DNA from: Nonomuraea turcica | Lineage (GTDB): Bacteria > Actinomycetota > Actinomycetes > Streptosporangiales > Streptosporangiaceae | NCBI RefSeq assembly: GCF_030718205.1 | Contig: NZ_JAUZQF010000015.1 | Location: 1 to 64,000 of the forward strand | Direction of reading: 5' to 3' | Length of the DNA: 64,000 nucleotides | In this document: positions 50,297-60,741 of the stretch, one piece after another | Layout of the letters: each line of letters opens with the position of its first letter | Numbering within the stretch: the first letter of the stretch is position 1 | Program-made: the position numbers and the translations under genes | Notes under the pieces: model-generated | The model's input: only the letters and a program-made list of their open reading frames with translations | Database searches by the model: none | Told to the model about the DNA's origin: nothing

Positions 50297-51163
50297 TCAG
50301 GGAGCATCCCCGATGTCCGGGATTCCGGACCTCGCCACCTGTTCGAGCGTGGCGGCGGTGGCGGCGGTCATCGTGTGGTCCACGCCGAGCTCGGCCAGCA
50401 TCCGCGTGGCGGCGTGCATCTCGTGCACCCGGCGGACACTGTGCTGCCCGGCGCCGCGCAGCAGACGCATCACGAACTGCTCGTCCGCGTCCGTGACCGT
50501 CTCCAGCAGGTGGCCCCAGAACCACTCCCCCAGCCCTGCCGCCTCGGCGGCGCGCCGCGACTCGATCACGAGGGCGCTCAGCCCCTTCACCAGCACACTG
50601 CGCAGCAGCTTGCGGGCGGCGGCATCGCCCGGTGAGCCGCCGATCGGTGCCACCTCCATGCCGTGGGCGTTGGCGAAGGCGGCGAACCGGTCCGCGTCAC
50701 GGCCGCTGGCCAGGATCGGGGTGGCGAGCCCGCGGAGCGGGATGGGCGCCATGATCGCGCCGTCCACCGCCGTCGCGCCCGCCGACTCCACCAGCTCGGC
50801 GATCCGCCGTTTGTCCCCTGGGGCGCTGGTGGACAGGTCGGCGTAGACGGCCCCGGGCTTGACGTACGGGCACGACTCGGCGCAGGCGGCCACGCTGTCG
50901 GCCCCGGTCGTCACGGCGATCACGAGATCGGCCCCGCGGACGGCATCGGGATTGCTCCCGGCCAACCGCACGCGGCCCGGCGATGAGGCCGCGCCCTCCG
51001 GACGCGGCCGCCCCGGCGGCAGAGCCGGACCATTGGGATGCGCGGAACCGGGCGGATAGGCAGGGTCGTAGACGTGCAGACGCACCTGCCGGCCAAGGCC
51101 GTCGGCGAGGACGCGCCCGACCTCGCCGTAACCCAGCAGCGCCACCTGGGATCCGTCGTCCAT
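50297..51163 (-). CDS. NAD(P)-binding 6-phosphogluconate/3-hydroxyisobutyrate dehydrogenase-like enzyme
   Basis: A 288-residue oxidoreductase: Rossmann fold VALLGYGEVGRVLADGL (7-22), D for adenosine ribose in LHVYDPAY, the substrate motif DLSTSAPGDKRRIAELV and VDGAIMAPIP, and Lys in ARKLLRSVLVKGLSAL. The C-terminal helices fit the DUF1932-type 6PGDH C-domain. It would oxidise or reduce a small hydroxy acid. ATG 51163 has GGAGGG upstream; 51205 would overlap the operator. Probably controlled by the neighbouring GntR protein. Confidence 0.8.
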   Translation of the reverse strand: MDDGSQVALLGYGEVGRVLADGLGRQVRLHVYDPAYPPGSAHPNGPALPPGRPRPEGAASSPGRVRLAGSNPDAVRGADLVIAVTTGADSVAACAESCPYVKPGAVYADLSTSAPGDKRRIAELVESAGATAVDGAIMAPIPLRGLATPILASGRDADRFAAFANAHGMEVAPIGGSPGDAAARKLLRSVLVKGLSALVIESRRAAEAAGLGEWFWGHLLETVTDADEQFVMRLLRGAGQHSVRRVHEMHAATRMLAELGVDHTMTAATAATLEQVARSGIPDIGDAP

Positions 51164-51198
51164 GCGCGCACCCTCCGATCGAATCCGGCCCCTTATCG

Positions 51199-51214
51199 TT
51201 GACAATATTGTCGA
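51199..51214 (-). promoter_or_regulatory. GntR operator of the dehydrogenase gene
   Basis: TTGACAATATTGTCGA contains the perfect 12-bp palindrome GACAATATTGTC (51201-51212), 36 bp before ATG 51163. The related site at 49590-49609 precedes the GntR gene. A further TGTCGACA lies at 51228-51235. Confidence 0.6.
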
Positions 51215-51317
51215 TGCTCGTCACTGTTGTCGACACGCCTGTGCGCCGAGAGCGGATTGGCCATGAAACTGTTGACGATCGGGGTGCCCGCCCTTGCCGC
51301 CGCAAGCGCGACGAGGA

Positions 51318-51662
51318 CTAGGCCACGTGCTCCTTGATGGCGACGCTGGCCAGCGCGAGCAGGAGTTCCAGATCGGGGGCGGCGTCCACGTGGACAACCA
51401 CCCAGGCCCGGTCCCGGCAGGCCTGCACCTGGTCGCAGTCCAGCAGGTAGGGCTCCAGACGGTCGATCGCCGGGGCGGTCAGACGGACCTGGACCTCGTC
51501 GGCGCCGGTCAGCCGCAGGATCTCCGTGCCGCGCACGGCGAACGTCACACCCCGCCGGGTGTCACTGAGCACCAGCGCCGGCCACGAGCGTAACTCGGCC
51601 ACGGCGCGGGCCACATAGGGTCCCCGCCGTTCAGCTGCCCGTCGCCTGACGGTAATTCCCAC
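51318..51662 (-). CDS. small hypothetical protein (DUF5519/luciferase-domain-like)
   Basis: A 114-residue protein from GTG 51662 (GGAG just upstream); TTG 51722, 3 bp after the regulator gene's stop, would add 20 residues. The pattern ELRSWPALVLSDTRRGVTFAVRGTEILRLTGADEVQVRLTAPAIDRL...RDRAWVVVHVD matches the small DUF5519 luciferase-domain proteins of actinobacteria (tentative). Function unknown. Downstream of, and probably co-transcribed with, the XRE-cupin regulator. Confidence 0.5.
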   Translation of the reverse strand: MGITVRRRAAERRGPYVARAVAELRSWPALVLSDTRRGVTFAVRGTEILRLTGADEVQVRLTAPAIDRLEPYLLDCDQVQACRDRAWVVVHVDAAPDLELLLALASVAIKEHVA

Positions 51663-51725
51663 ATCTCCATGCTGAAGGACGGCGGACCTTCGCGTCACCG
51701 ACCGTTCCGCAACCGTTATCAACGC

Positions 51726-52325
51726 TCAGCGGTGCACGATCAGCCAGGTCGCGACGGCGGTCACAGTGTCGGAGCGGTTGCCGATGATGTGCGGCCGGTT
51801 GCACGGGAAGGTGATCGAATCGCCCTTGGCCAGGGTGACGATCTCGGTCTCGAACTCGATCGTCAGCTCCCCGGCCGTGACCGTGCCCACCTCGTACCCC
51901 TCGTGTTTGAGAAACTGCCCGTGGGCGGTGGAGATCGCGTTCGGCGGGTAGGTCGACTCGAAGAACTCCACGTCCGGCGCCGGCACCGGCGATAACCTGC
52001 GGAACGTCACTCCCCCGCTGAGCTCGATCGGCGCGACCTCCCACGCCCGCCGGATGGCCAGACCGGGCACGGCGGGGTCGGGCTTCGGATCCTCCGGCAC
52101 GTCGAACACCGCCGCCAGCGGCACCCCGATGGCCGAGACGTACGCGATGAGCCGGCTCACCGAGGGCCGCATCGTGCCGCGTTCGATCTGCGACACGGCG
52201 CTGGGCGAGATGCCCAGCTCCCGCGCCACGGCGCGGAGCGATTTGCCCGACTCGGTGCGCAGGTCGCGGAGCCGCTGACCGAGTCGCTCGTTGCTGACCG
52301 CTTCCAGCCCGGTACGGCTCTCCAT
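51726..52325 (-). CDS. XRE-family regulator with cupin sensor
   Basis: A 199-residue regulator. The N-terminal helix-turn-helix is LRDLRTESGKSLRAVARELGISPSAVSQIERG (17-48); the C-terminal cupin (about 110-195) contains FLKHEGYEVGTVTAGELTIEFE and GDSITFPCNRPHIIGN. Such proteins control catabolism or uptake of nitrogenous compounds. GGAGGCC precedes ATG 52325; the frame start at 52418 lies within the divergent promoter. It is divergent from the NCS1 permease, whose promoter holds a large palindrome. Confidence 0.86.
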   Translation of the reverse strand: MESRTGLEAVSNERLGQRLRDLRTESGKSLRAVARELGISPSAVSQIERGTMRPSVSRLIAYVSAIGVPLAAVFDVPEDPKPDPAVPGLAIRRAWEVAPIELSGGVTFRRLSPVPAPDVEFFESTYPPNAISTAHGQFLKHEGYEVGTVTAGELTIEFETEIVTLAKGDSITFPCNRPHIIGNRSDTVTAVATWLIVHR

Positions 52326-52367
52326 GGCCTCCACACCATTTGTCACAAGGGATTTACATACGCGCAA

Positions 52368-52426
52368 TTGACAGCAGCGCGTGCAGTCATAGGTTAACGG
52401 CAAGTGTTCAGTGATCACTTAACACT
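52368..52426 (+). promoter_or_regulatory. NCS1 permease promoter and 24-bp operator palindrome
   Basis: TTGACA (52368-52373) and TAGGTT (52390-52395), 16 bp apart, form a strong promoter. At the presumed transcription start lies a palindrome, AGTGTT...AACACT around AGTGATCACT (52403-52426), with only one unpaired position per arm. The divergent XRE-cupin protein is the obvious ligand-dependent binder. Confidence 0.6.
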
Positions 52427-52458
52427 ACACCGGAGACCTACCCCCCAAGGATGCCCCA

Positions 52459-53946
52459 ATGTCCGAACCCGCCGCATCGATCACCCAAGCGCCACCCCCC
52501 GCCTACGACCCCCGGCTCACCAACGAGGACCTGGCGCCGCTGCGGAAGCAGACCTGGTCGTCGTACAACATCTTCGCCTTCTGGATGTCCGACGTGCACA
52601 GCGTCGGCGGCTACGTGACCGCGGGGAGCCTGTTCGCGCTGGGCCTGGCCAGCTGGCAGGTGCTGTTCGCGCTGCTGGCCGGCATCGTCATCGTGCAGAT
52701 CTTCTGCAATCTGGTGGCCAAGCCGAGCCAGGTCACCGGCGTGCCGTACCCGGTGATCAACCGGGCCGTCTTCGGCGTGCTGGGCGCGAACATCCCCGCC
52801 ATCGTGCGCGGCTCGATCGCGATCGCCTGGTACGGCGTGCAGACGTACCTGGCCTCGCAGGCGCTCATCATCATCTTCCTCAAGTTCTGGCCGGCCACGG
52901 CCGCGCTGAACGAGCCGGCCTTCCTCGGCCTGTCCGTGCTCGGCTACATCTGCTACGCGATCCTGTGGGTCGCCCAGGCGGCGGTCTTCTGGCGCGGCAT
53001 GGACGCGATCAAGCGGTTCGTGGACTGGGCGGGGCCGGCCGTCTACGTGGTCATGGTGGTGCTGGCCATCTACCTGGTGAGCCAGGCGGGCTGGGAGAAC
53101 ATCAGCCTGGACCTGTCGGGCGAAAGCCTCGGCTTCGCCGAGTCGATCCCGGTCATGCTCAGCGCAATCGCCCTGGTCGTGTCGTATTTCTCCGGGCCGA
53201 TGCTGAACTTCGGTGATTTCTCGCGGTATGGACGGTCATTCCAGGTCGTCAAGCAGGGCAACCTCCTCGGCCTGCCGGTCAACTTCCTCTTCTTCTCCAT
53301 CCTCACCGTGATCACGGCGTCGGCCACCGTGCCCGTATTCGGCGAGCTCATCACCGACCCCATCCAAACGGTGCAGCGCATCGACACGCCGTTCGCGATT
53401 CTGCTCGGCGGTCTCACCTTCGTGATCGCGACTGTGGGCATCAACATCGTGGCCAACTTCATCTCGCCGGCCTTCGACTTCTCGAACGTCAGCCCGCAGC
53501 GCATCAGCTGGCGTACCGGCGGGATGATCGCGGCGGTCGGCTCCGTGCTGCTGACGCCGTGGAACTGGTACAGCAACCCCGACGCCATCCACTACACGCT
53601 CGGCCTGCTCGGCGCGCTCATCGGTCCGCTGTTCGGCATCCTGATCGCCGGCTACTACGTGTGCGCACGGCAGCGGGTGTCGGTGGACGAGCTGTTCACG
53701 ATGGACCAGGCCGGGCGCTACTGGTTCAGCAAGGGCTACAACCCCAACGCGATCTGGGCCACCGTCGCCGCCGGAGTGCCCGCCATCGCCTCCGTGCTCG
53801 TCCCGAAGATGCTGCTCGACCTGGGTGTGACGACGGCGGACGCGACGTGGATCGCCGACTACAGCTGGTTCATCGGCTGCGGCCTCGGCTTCGTGGCCCT
53901 GGTCGCCCTGGAACGGCTCCGGCCCCGGATCACCGCCGCCGCATGA
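52459..53946 (+). CDS. NCS1-family nucleobase/allantoin/hydantoin permease
   Basis: A 495-residue, 12-segment secondary transporter of the nucleobase:cation symporter-1 family. Its N-terminus has the family-typical LTNEDLAPLRKQTWSSYNIFAFWMSDVHSVGGYVTAGSL. NPQQ-like and SPAFDFSNVSPQRISWRTGG segments follow, with a W-rich IWYGVQTY region. Substrates in the family are cytosine, uracil, allantoin and hydantoins. With a hydantoin-racemase-type enzyme coupled downstream (ATGA), a hydantoin or allantoin ligand is likeliest. Confidence 0.9.
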   Translation: MSEPAASITQAPPPAYDPRLTNEDLAPLRKQTWSSYNIFAFWMSDVHSVGGYVTAGSLFALGLASWQVLFALLAGIVIVQIFCNLVAKPSQVTGVPYPVINRAVFGVLGANIPAIVRGSIAIAWYGVQTYLASQALIIIFLKFWPATAALNEPAFLGLSVLGYICYAILWVAQAAVFWRGMDAIKRFVDWAGPAVYVVMVVLAIYLVSQAGWENISLDLSGESLGFAESIPVMLSAIALVVSYFSGPMLNFGDFSRYGRSFQVVKQGNLLGLPVNFLFFSILTVITASATVPVFGELITDPIQTVQRIDTPFAILLGGLTFVIATVGINIVANFISPAFDFSNVSPQRISWRTGGMIAAVGSVLLTPWNWYSNPDAIHYTLGLLGALIGPLFGILIAGYYVCARQRVSVDELFTMDQAGRYWFSKGYNPNAIWATVAAGVPAIASVLVPKMLLDLGVTTADATWIADYSWFIGCGLGFVALVALERLRPRITAAA

Positions 53947-54671
53947 CCCACCTCAAAGTGATCAACCCGAACACCGCCCTGGCCATGACCGCGTCCATCG
54001 GTCGCTGCGCCAGGGCGGTGGCGTGCCCGTCGACGGTCGTCACGGCCGTCAGCCCGAGCATGGGGCCGGAGTCCATCGAGAGCCACTACGACGAGGCGCT
54101 GGCCGTACCGGGGGTACTGGCCGAGATCGCGGCGGGCGAGCGCGAGGGGGTGGACGGGTACGTCATCGCGTGTTTCGGCGACCCCGGCCTGGACGCGGCC
54201 CGCGAGCTGGCCGCCGGCCCGGTCGTCGGCATCGCGGAGGCCGCCATGCACGCCGCCACGCTGCTCGGGCGGGGCTTCAGCGTGGTGACGACGCTGTCCA
54301 GGACCGTCGGCCGGGCGTGGGACCTCGCCCACCGCTACGGCTTCGCCGCCGCCTGCCGCGGCGTGCACGCCTGCGACATCCCGGTCCTTGACCTCGAGGA
54401 CCCGGCCGCGCGTAAGACCGTGACCGAGTTGTGCGTCGCGGCCGTCGAGCGTGACGGGAGCGACGCGGTCGTGCTGGGCTGCGCGGGCATGGCGGATTTC
54501 GCGGCCGAGGTGTCGGAGGAGACGGGCGTCCCGGTGATCGACGGGGTGACGGCGGCGACCAAGCTCGTCGAGTCGCTCGTCACGCTCGGCCTGCGGACGG
54601 GCAAACGCGGCGAGTACGCCCTGCCCCGGCCGAAGCGTTACTCCGGTTTACTGCGCGACTTCACGATCTGA
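53943..54671 (+). CDS. aspartate/glutamate (hydantoin) racemase family protein
   Basis: A 242-residue Asp/Glu/hydantoin racemase. It starts LKVINPNTALAMTASI, has the first catalytic Cys in VIACFGDPGLDAARE and the second in VVLGCAGMADFA, and ends RKRYSGLLRDF-like. These two cysteines act as acid/base pair on the alpha carbon. ATG 53943 overlaps the permease stop, so transport and racemisation are coupled. No hydantoinase is present in the window, so the pathway continues elsewhere. Confidence 0.88.
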   Translation: MTHLKVINPNTALAMTASIGRCARAVACPSTVVTAVSPSMGPESIESHYDEALAVPGVLAEIAAGEREGVDGYVIACFGDPGLDAARELAAGPVVGIAEAAMHAATLLGRGFSVVTTLSRTVGRAWDLAHRYGFAAACRGVHACDIPVLDLEDPAARKTVTELCVAAVERDGSDAVVLGCAGMADFAAEVSEETGVPVIDGVTAATKLVESLVTLGLRTGKRGEYALPRPKRYSGLLRDFTI

Positions 54672-54681
54672 CTGAAATGTA

Positions 54682-54749
54682 TTGACGCCTACGCAGGTAA
54701 GGGCTACCGTCGTCTCATAACTAAAAGGAAACTTTCCTAATAGTTTCCT
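54682..54749 (+). promoter_or_regulatory. chitinase promoter and AGGAAA-type operator
   Basis: TTGACG (54682-54687), 17 bp, TACCGT (54705-54710) form a promoter. Downstream, AGGAAACTTTCCT (54726-54738) is a palindrome followed by a further AGTTTCCT (54742-54749), giving three half-sites before ATG 54795. The arrangement suggests a dimeric repressor with an extra half-site. Confidence 0.5.
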
Positions 54750-54794
54750 GGCATCCCACTCCCCATTCACCCCCCAACGGATGTCGGAGCATCG

Positions 54795-56732
<1,938 letters not shown>

Positions 56733-56743
56733 CCTTCATCACG

Positions 56744-56777
56744 AAAAGGGCCGACTCCACGACGAGTCGGCCCTTTT
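56744..56777. terminator. bidirectional rho-independent terminator
   Basis: A perfect 14-bp stem AAAAGGGCCGACTC/GAGTCGGCCCTTTT with a 6-nt loop. Flanking A and T tracts make it work in both directions, ending the chitinase (plus) and aldo/keto reductase (minus) transcripts. Confidence 0.85.
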
Positions 56778-56784
56778 CCAGTTG

Positions 56785-57633
56785 TCAACGCCCCAATTCG
56801 CTCACCTGCTCCGGTGTCAGGGACACCGTCGATGCGGCGAGGTTCTCCTCCAGGTGGGCGACCGACGAAGTGCCGGGGATCGTGAGCATCACCGGGGAGT
56901 GGGCCAGCAGCCAGGTCAGGCTGACCTGGGCGGGCGTGGCCCCGACGACCTTGGCGACATGCTCCACGGGACCGCCCGGCGCCGCCAGCGCGCCCTTGGC
57001 GATGGGGCTGTAAGCGATGAACCCGATCCCCTGCTCCTCACAGTGCCGCAGCACGTCTTCGGAGAACCGGTTGGTGAGGTTGTAGCGGTTCTGCACAGTG
57101 ACGATCTCAACAATGCGCCGCGCCTGTTCCAGCTCCTCGACGCTCACCTCCGACAGACCGACATTGGCGATCTTGCCTTCGTCCCGGAGCGCTTTGAGCT
57201 CACCGACCTGCTCCTCCAGCGGCACCAGCGGGTCGATGCGGTGCAACTGGAGCAGGTCGATCCGGTCCACCCCGAGCCGGCGCAGACTCATCTCGACCTC
57301 CTGCCGCAGGTACGCGGGCCGGCCCACGGCATGCCACTCGCCCGGCCCGGTCCGGACGAACCCGGCCTTGGTGGCAACGAGCAACTCCTCCGGGTACGGA
57401 TGCAGCGCCTCCCGGATGAGCTCCTCGTTGACGTAGGGCCCGTAGGAGTCGGCGGTGTCGATGAAGTCCACACCCAGCTCGACAACCCGGCGCAGCACCC
57501 GGATGGCCTCGCCGTGGTCACGAGGCGGCCCCCAGACTCCGGGCCCGGTGAGGCTCATGGCGCCGAAGCCGAGCCGGTGCACGGTTTTGCCGCCAATGGT
57601 GAACGTGCCAGTGGACTGGAGCTCTATGGACAT
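56785..57633 (-). CDS. aldo/keto reductase
   Basis: A 282-residue (alpha/beta)8 NADPH-dependent oxidoreductase. The catalytic tetrad is visible: Asp and Tyr in DTADSYGPYVNE, Lys in LVATKAGF, His in LLQLHRIDPLVPLEEQ. The cofactor motif near the end is IPGTSSVAHLEENLAA. It belongs to the AKR group often annotated as pyridoxal reductase-like or general stress reductases; substrate not inferable. ATG 57633 is chosen over 57648 because it starts the family N-terminus. Convergent with the chitinase gene. Confidence 0.9.
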   Translation of the reverse strand: MSIELQSTGTFTIGGKTVHRLGFGAMSLTGPGVWGPPRDHGEAIRVLRRVVELGVDFIDTADSYGPYVNEELIREALHPYPEELLVATKAGFVRTGPGEWHAVGRPAYLRQEVEMSLRRLGVDRIDLLQLHRIDPLVPLEEQVGELKALRDEGKIANVGLSEVSVEELEQARRIVEIVTVQNRYNLTNRFSEDVLRHCEEQGIGFIAYSPIAKGALAAPGGPVEHVAKVVGATPAQVSLTWLLAHSPVMLTIPGTSSVAHLEENLAASTVSLTPEQVSELGR

Positions 57634-57684
57634 ACGGGGACACTCCATCTGAACGTCGATGGCTACTTTCTCACCGCCATCGTG

Positions 57685-59043
57685 TCACTTGCGCTGGTGG
57701 CCGAACCTGACCGGCTTCGGACCGCGGAGCCGGACCTCCGGGTCGGTCATCGCCTGGGGCCGGGCCGGGAGCTCGACGGCCGGCTCGATCACCGGCTCGG
57801 TCCCTTCGGCCTCCGCGATCCTGCGGACGAGCCGCTCCCGAAGCTCGGCCGCCACCCCGGTGTGTGACGGGAGCCCCGCCCGGTTGACGAGCTCGTGCGG
57901 GTCGTTCTCCAGGTCGTACAGGGCCTGCTCGCGGTAGCGATCGGCGGATGGGTCGTCCCACGGGTGGGCGTGTTCGGCGACCGCGTAGTACTTCCAGCGG
58001 GACGTACGGATGCCACGCCCCACCTCCGACTCGCTGACCTGGAAGAAGACCTCGTCAGGCCAGGAAGCCCGAGGGTCGCGGACCAGCGGCAGGAACGACC
58101 GTCCCTGCATCTCAGCAGGTACGGGCAGTCCGGCGGCCTCCAGCAGCGTCGGCGGCAGGTCGAGCGTGCTGACCGGCCGCGAGATCGCGCCCCCTCCGTC
58201 GAAGCCGGGCCCGCGTAGCGCCAGCGGCACGCGCAGCGAGGCGTCGTGGCAGGAGCGTTTGTACTCGCCGTTGCGGGTCTTGAAGTGGTTGCCGTGGTCG
58301 GAGGTGTACGCCACGATCGTGTCGTCCAGCAGGTCCATGCTGCGCAGCGCGTCCAGCAGCCGCCCGAGCCCCTCGTCCAGGCGTTTGACCTGCCCCAGGT
58401 AACCGCCCATGTGCTGGTGTGCGGTGCCGCCGAGCGCGGCCAGGTCTGGCGGCATCCAGGTGCCCTGATAGCGCTCCTCGTAGCCGTCGGGCGCCGGGTA
58501 GTTGTCCACCTCGTTCTGGTGGTGCGGCTCCAGGAACGACACGAACAGGTAGAACGGCTCGTCGTGGTGGTCGGCGACGAACCTGATGGCCGCGTCCACG
58601 AGCGCGTCGGAGCGATAGCCGGGCAGCATGACGGGGTCGTTCGCCTCGTCGAACACGACCGTGCGGTAGGCGTCGGAGGTGTGCTCCAGCGCGTTCGCCG
58701 CGAGCCACGACTGGTAGCCGCCCCGCTGGTCCGCCGGCACGGGCTCGCTGCCGGCCAGGTGCCACTTGCCGATGTAGCCGGTGGCGTAGCCGGCCCCGCC
58801 GAAGTGGTGCGCCAGGGTGCGCTCCTCAGGAGGCAGGACGCGGCCGTTGCGGTGGACGCCGGTCGTGGTCGGGTAGCGGCCCGTCTGCAGGGCGGCGCGG
58901 GCGGGCGCGCACACCGGCTGAGGGGTGAGCGCGACCGTGGCCTGGGTGCCGTGCCTGGCCATCCTGTCGAGGTTGGGGGTGAGCGGGCCGACGGTGTCCC
59001 ACCGCTGCTGGTCGGTGAAGACGACGATCACGTTCGGACGCAA
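57685..59043 (-). CDS. sulfatase (cysteine type)
   Basis: A 452-residue alkaline-phosphatase-fold sulfatase. The N-terminal metal site is NVIVVFTDQQRWDTVG; the maturation motif CAPARAALQTGR contains the Cys that becomes formylglycine. GYIGKWHLAG and YTSDHGNHFK supply further active-site residues. No signal peptide is seen, so it acts in the cytosol on imported material. It is the last gene of a LacI/ABC operon (19-bp gap), so it probably removes sulfate from a transported sulfated sugar. A formylglycine-generating enzyme is not encoded here. Confidence 0.92.
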   Translation of the reverse strand: MRPNVIVVFTDQQRWDTVGPLTPNLDRMARHGTQATVALTPQPVCAPARAALQTGRYPTTTGVHRNGRVLPPEERTLAHHFGGAGYATGYIGKWHLAGSEPVPADQRGGYQSWLAANALEHTSDAYRTVVFDEANDPVMLPGYRSDALVDAAIRFVADHHDEPFYLFVSFLEPHHQNEVDNYPAPDGYEERYQGTWMPPDLAALGGTAHQHMGGYLGQVKRLDEGLGRLLDALRSMDLLDDTIVAYTSDHGNHFKTRNGEYKRSCHDASLRVPLALRGPGFDGGGAISRPVSTLDLPPTLLEAAGLPVPAEMQGRSFLPLVRDPRASWPDEVFFQVSESEVGRGIRTSRWKYYAVAEHAHPWDDPSADRYREQALYDLENDPHELVNRAGLPSHTGVAAELRERLVRRIAEAEGTEPVIEPAVELPARPQAMTDPEVRLRGPKPVRFGHQRK

Positions 59044-59062
59044 GAAAACGACTCCTAACTAA

Positions 59063-59869
59063 CTAACGAAGGCCGGTCAGCGCGATGCCACGCACGAAGT
59101 ATCGCTGGGTGAAGAGGAACAGCACGGCCGTGGGGACGAAAAGAATCACCGAGCCGGCCGCCGTCAGGTGCCACAGCGTGAAGTACTCCTGGTTGAACAG
59201 GGTGAGCCCGACCGGGATGGTGCGCATCTCGGGCGTCGTGGTGGCGACCAGCGGCCAGAGGAACTCGTTCCACTGGAAGACGAAGGTGAACAACCCGAGC
59301 ACGGCCAGGGCGGGCCGCGTCTGCGGCAGGATGACGCTCCGGTAGATGCGCAGCTCCGAGGCGCCGTCGATGCGGGCCGCGCTGATCAGGTCGTCGGGGA
59401 TGGGCTGGATGAACTGCCGCATGAGGAAGATCCCGAACGCGTCCATGAGGAACGGCGTGATCAGCCCCTGGTACGTGTTCAGCCATCCCATGTTGGCCAT
59501 CAGCACGTACAGCGGGATCATCCGCACGAAGAACGGCACCATCAGCGTGGCCAGCAGCGCCACGAACAGGGTGTTGCGCAGCGGGAAGCGGAACTTGGCG
59601 AACACGTACCCGACGAGCGGGTCGAACACCAGGTGGGCGAGGGTGATGGCGCCCGCCACGACGAGGCTGTTGACGACGAAGTTGCCGAACGGCGCGCGGG
59701 TGAACAACTCCGCGTAGTTGCCCCATTGGGGCGAGTCCGGCACCAGCACCGCGTCCGCCGACAGCGTCTCGGTCTCGGTCTGCAGCGACAGCGAGAGCAT
59801 GTAGAGCAGCGGCACGATCGTGATGACGGAGGCCAGCACGAGCAGGGTGTAGAGCAGGGCTTTGCGCAT
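59063..59869 (-). CDS. carbohydrate ABC transporter permease (MalG type)
   Basis: A 268-residue permease with six hydrophobic segments and the EAA loop DDLISAARIDGASELRIYRSVILPQTRPAL. Its start ATG 59869 overlaps the MalF-type stop (TGATG), and the sulfatase follows 19 bp later. It pairs with the MalF-type permease to form the channel for the sugar receptor encoded upstream. No ATPase gene is in the operon, so a shared MsiK-like ATPase is presumed, as in many actinobacteria. Confidence 0.92.
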   Translation of the reverse strand: MRKALLYTLLVLASVITIVPLLYMLSLSLQTETETLSADAVLVPDSPQWGNYAELFTRAPFGNFVVNSLVVAGAITLAHLVFDPLVGYVFAKFRFPLRNTLFVALLATLMVPFFVRMIPLYVLMANMGWLNTYQGLITPFLMDAFGIFLMRQFIQPIPDDLISAARIDGASELRIYRSVILPQTRPALAVLGLFTFVFQWNEFLWPLVATTTPEMRTIPVGLTLFNQEYFTLWHLTAAGSVILFVPTAVLFLFTQRYFVRGIALTGLR

Positions 59870-60741
59870 CAGTAGGTGACCTCCCCGCGCCGCCCGGCAC
59901 GCAGCTGCACCAGCGTGAACGCGACGATCACGATCAGCAGCAGCACCGACTGCGCCGAGGAGTAGCCGAAGTCCCTGGCGCGGAAGGCAACGTTGAAGAT
60001 GTGGAAGACGGACAGGTCCGTGGCGTCGCCGGGTCCGCCGTTGGTGATGATGTACGCCTGCCCGAACGCCTGCAGCCCCGAGATCACCGCCATCACCGAC
60101 ACGAACAACGTCGTCGGCGCCAGCAGCGGCAGCGTGATCCGCCAGAAGCGATGCCAGGCGTCCGCCCCGTCGATCTTGGCGGCCTCGTGGTAGGTCTCGG
60201 GGATGCCCTGCAGCCCGGCCAGGAACAACACCATGGTGTAGCCGACGTTCTGCCACAACGTGACGGCGGCGATCGTGAGCAGCGGCGCGGTGTTGAGCCA
60301 CTGCTGCTCGGGCAGCCCGGCCGCGCCCAGCATCCGGTTGAGCACGCCCAGCTCGGGGTCCAGGATGTTGCGCCACAGCAGCCCGACGATCGCCACCGAC
60401 GTCAGGTACGGCACCAGCAGCAGCACCCGGAAGACCACCCGCCCCTTGAGCGGCTGGTCCAGAGCGAGGGCCAGGGCCAGCCCGAGCACGATCGACCCGA
60501 TCACCACCAGCACCGAGAACGCCACCGTGATCAGGAACGAGTGCCGCACCGCAGGGTCGGCCAGCGCCTGGGTGTAGTTGCCGAGCCCGGTCCACTGGTC
60601 GGCCTGCGGACCGGTGCGGAAGCTGGTGGCCACCACGTTCCCGATCGGCAGGTAGAAGAAGGCCGCGAAGAACAGGATCGCCGGGAGGAGGAACAGGTAG
60701 GCGGTCCTGGCGTAGCGGCCCGCCAGGGTGCGGGGTCTCAC
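59869..60741 (-). CDS. carbohydrate ABC transporter permease (MalF type)
   Basis: A 290-residue permease of the MalF/UgpA type: N-terminal helix AYLFLLPAILFFAAFFYLPIGNVV and the EAA loop ETYHEAAKIDGADAWHRFWRITLPLLAP. The GTG start at 60741 overlaps the binding-protein stop (GTGA) and the stop overlaps the MalG start. Substrate specificity lies in the receptor, not here. Confidence 0.92.
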   Translation of the reverse strand: MRPRTLAGRYARTAYLFLLPAILFFAAFFYLPIGNVVATSFRTGPQADQWTGLGNYTQALADPAVRHSFLITVAFSVLVVIGSIVLGLALALALDQPLKGRVVFRVLLLVPYLTSVAIVGLLWRNILDPELGVLNRMLGAAGLPEQQWLNTAPLLTIAAVTLWQNVGYTMVLFLAGLQGIPETYHEAAKIDGADAWHRFWRITLPLLAPTTLFVSVMAVISGLQAFGQAYIITNGGPGDATDLSVFHIFNVAFRARDFGYSSAQSVLLLIVIVAFTLVQLRAGRRGEVTY

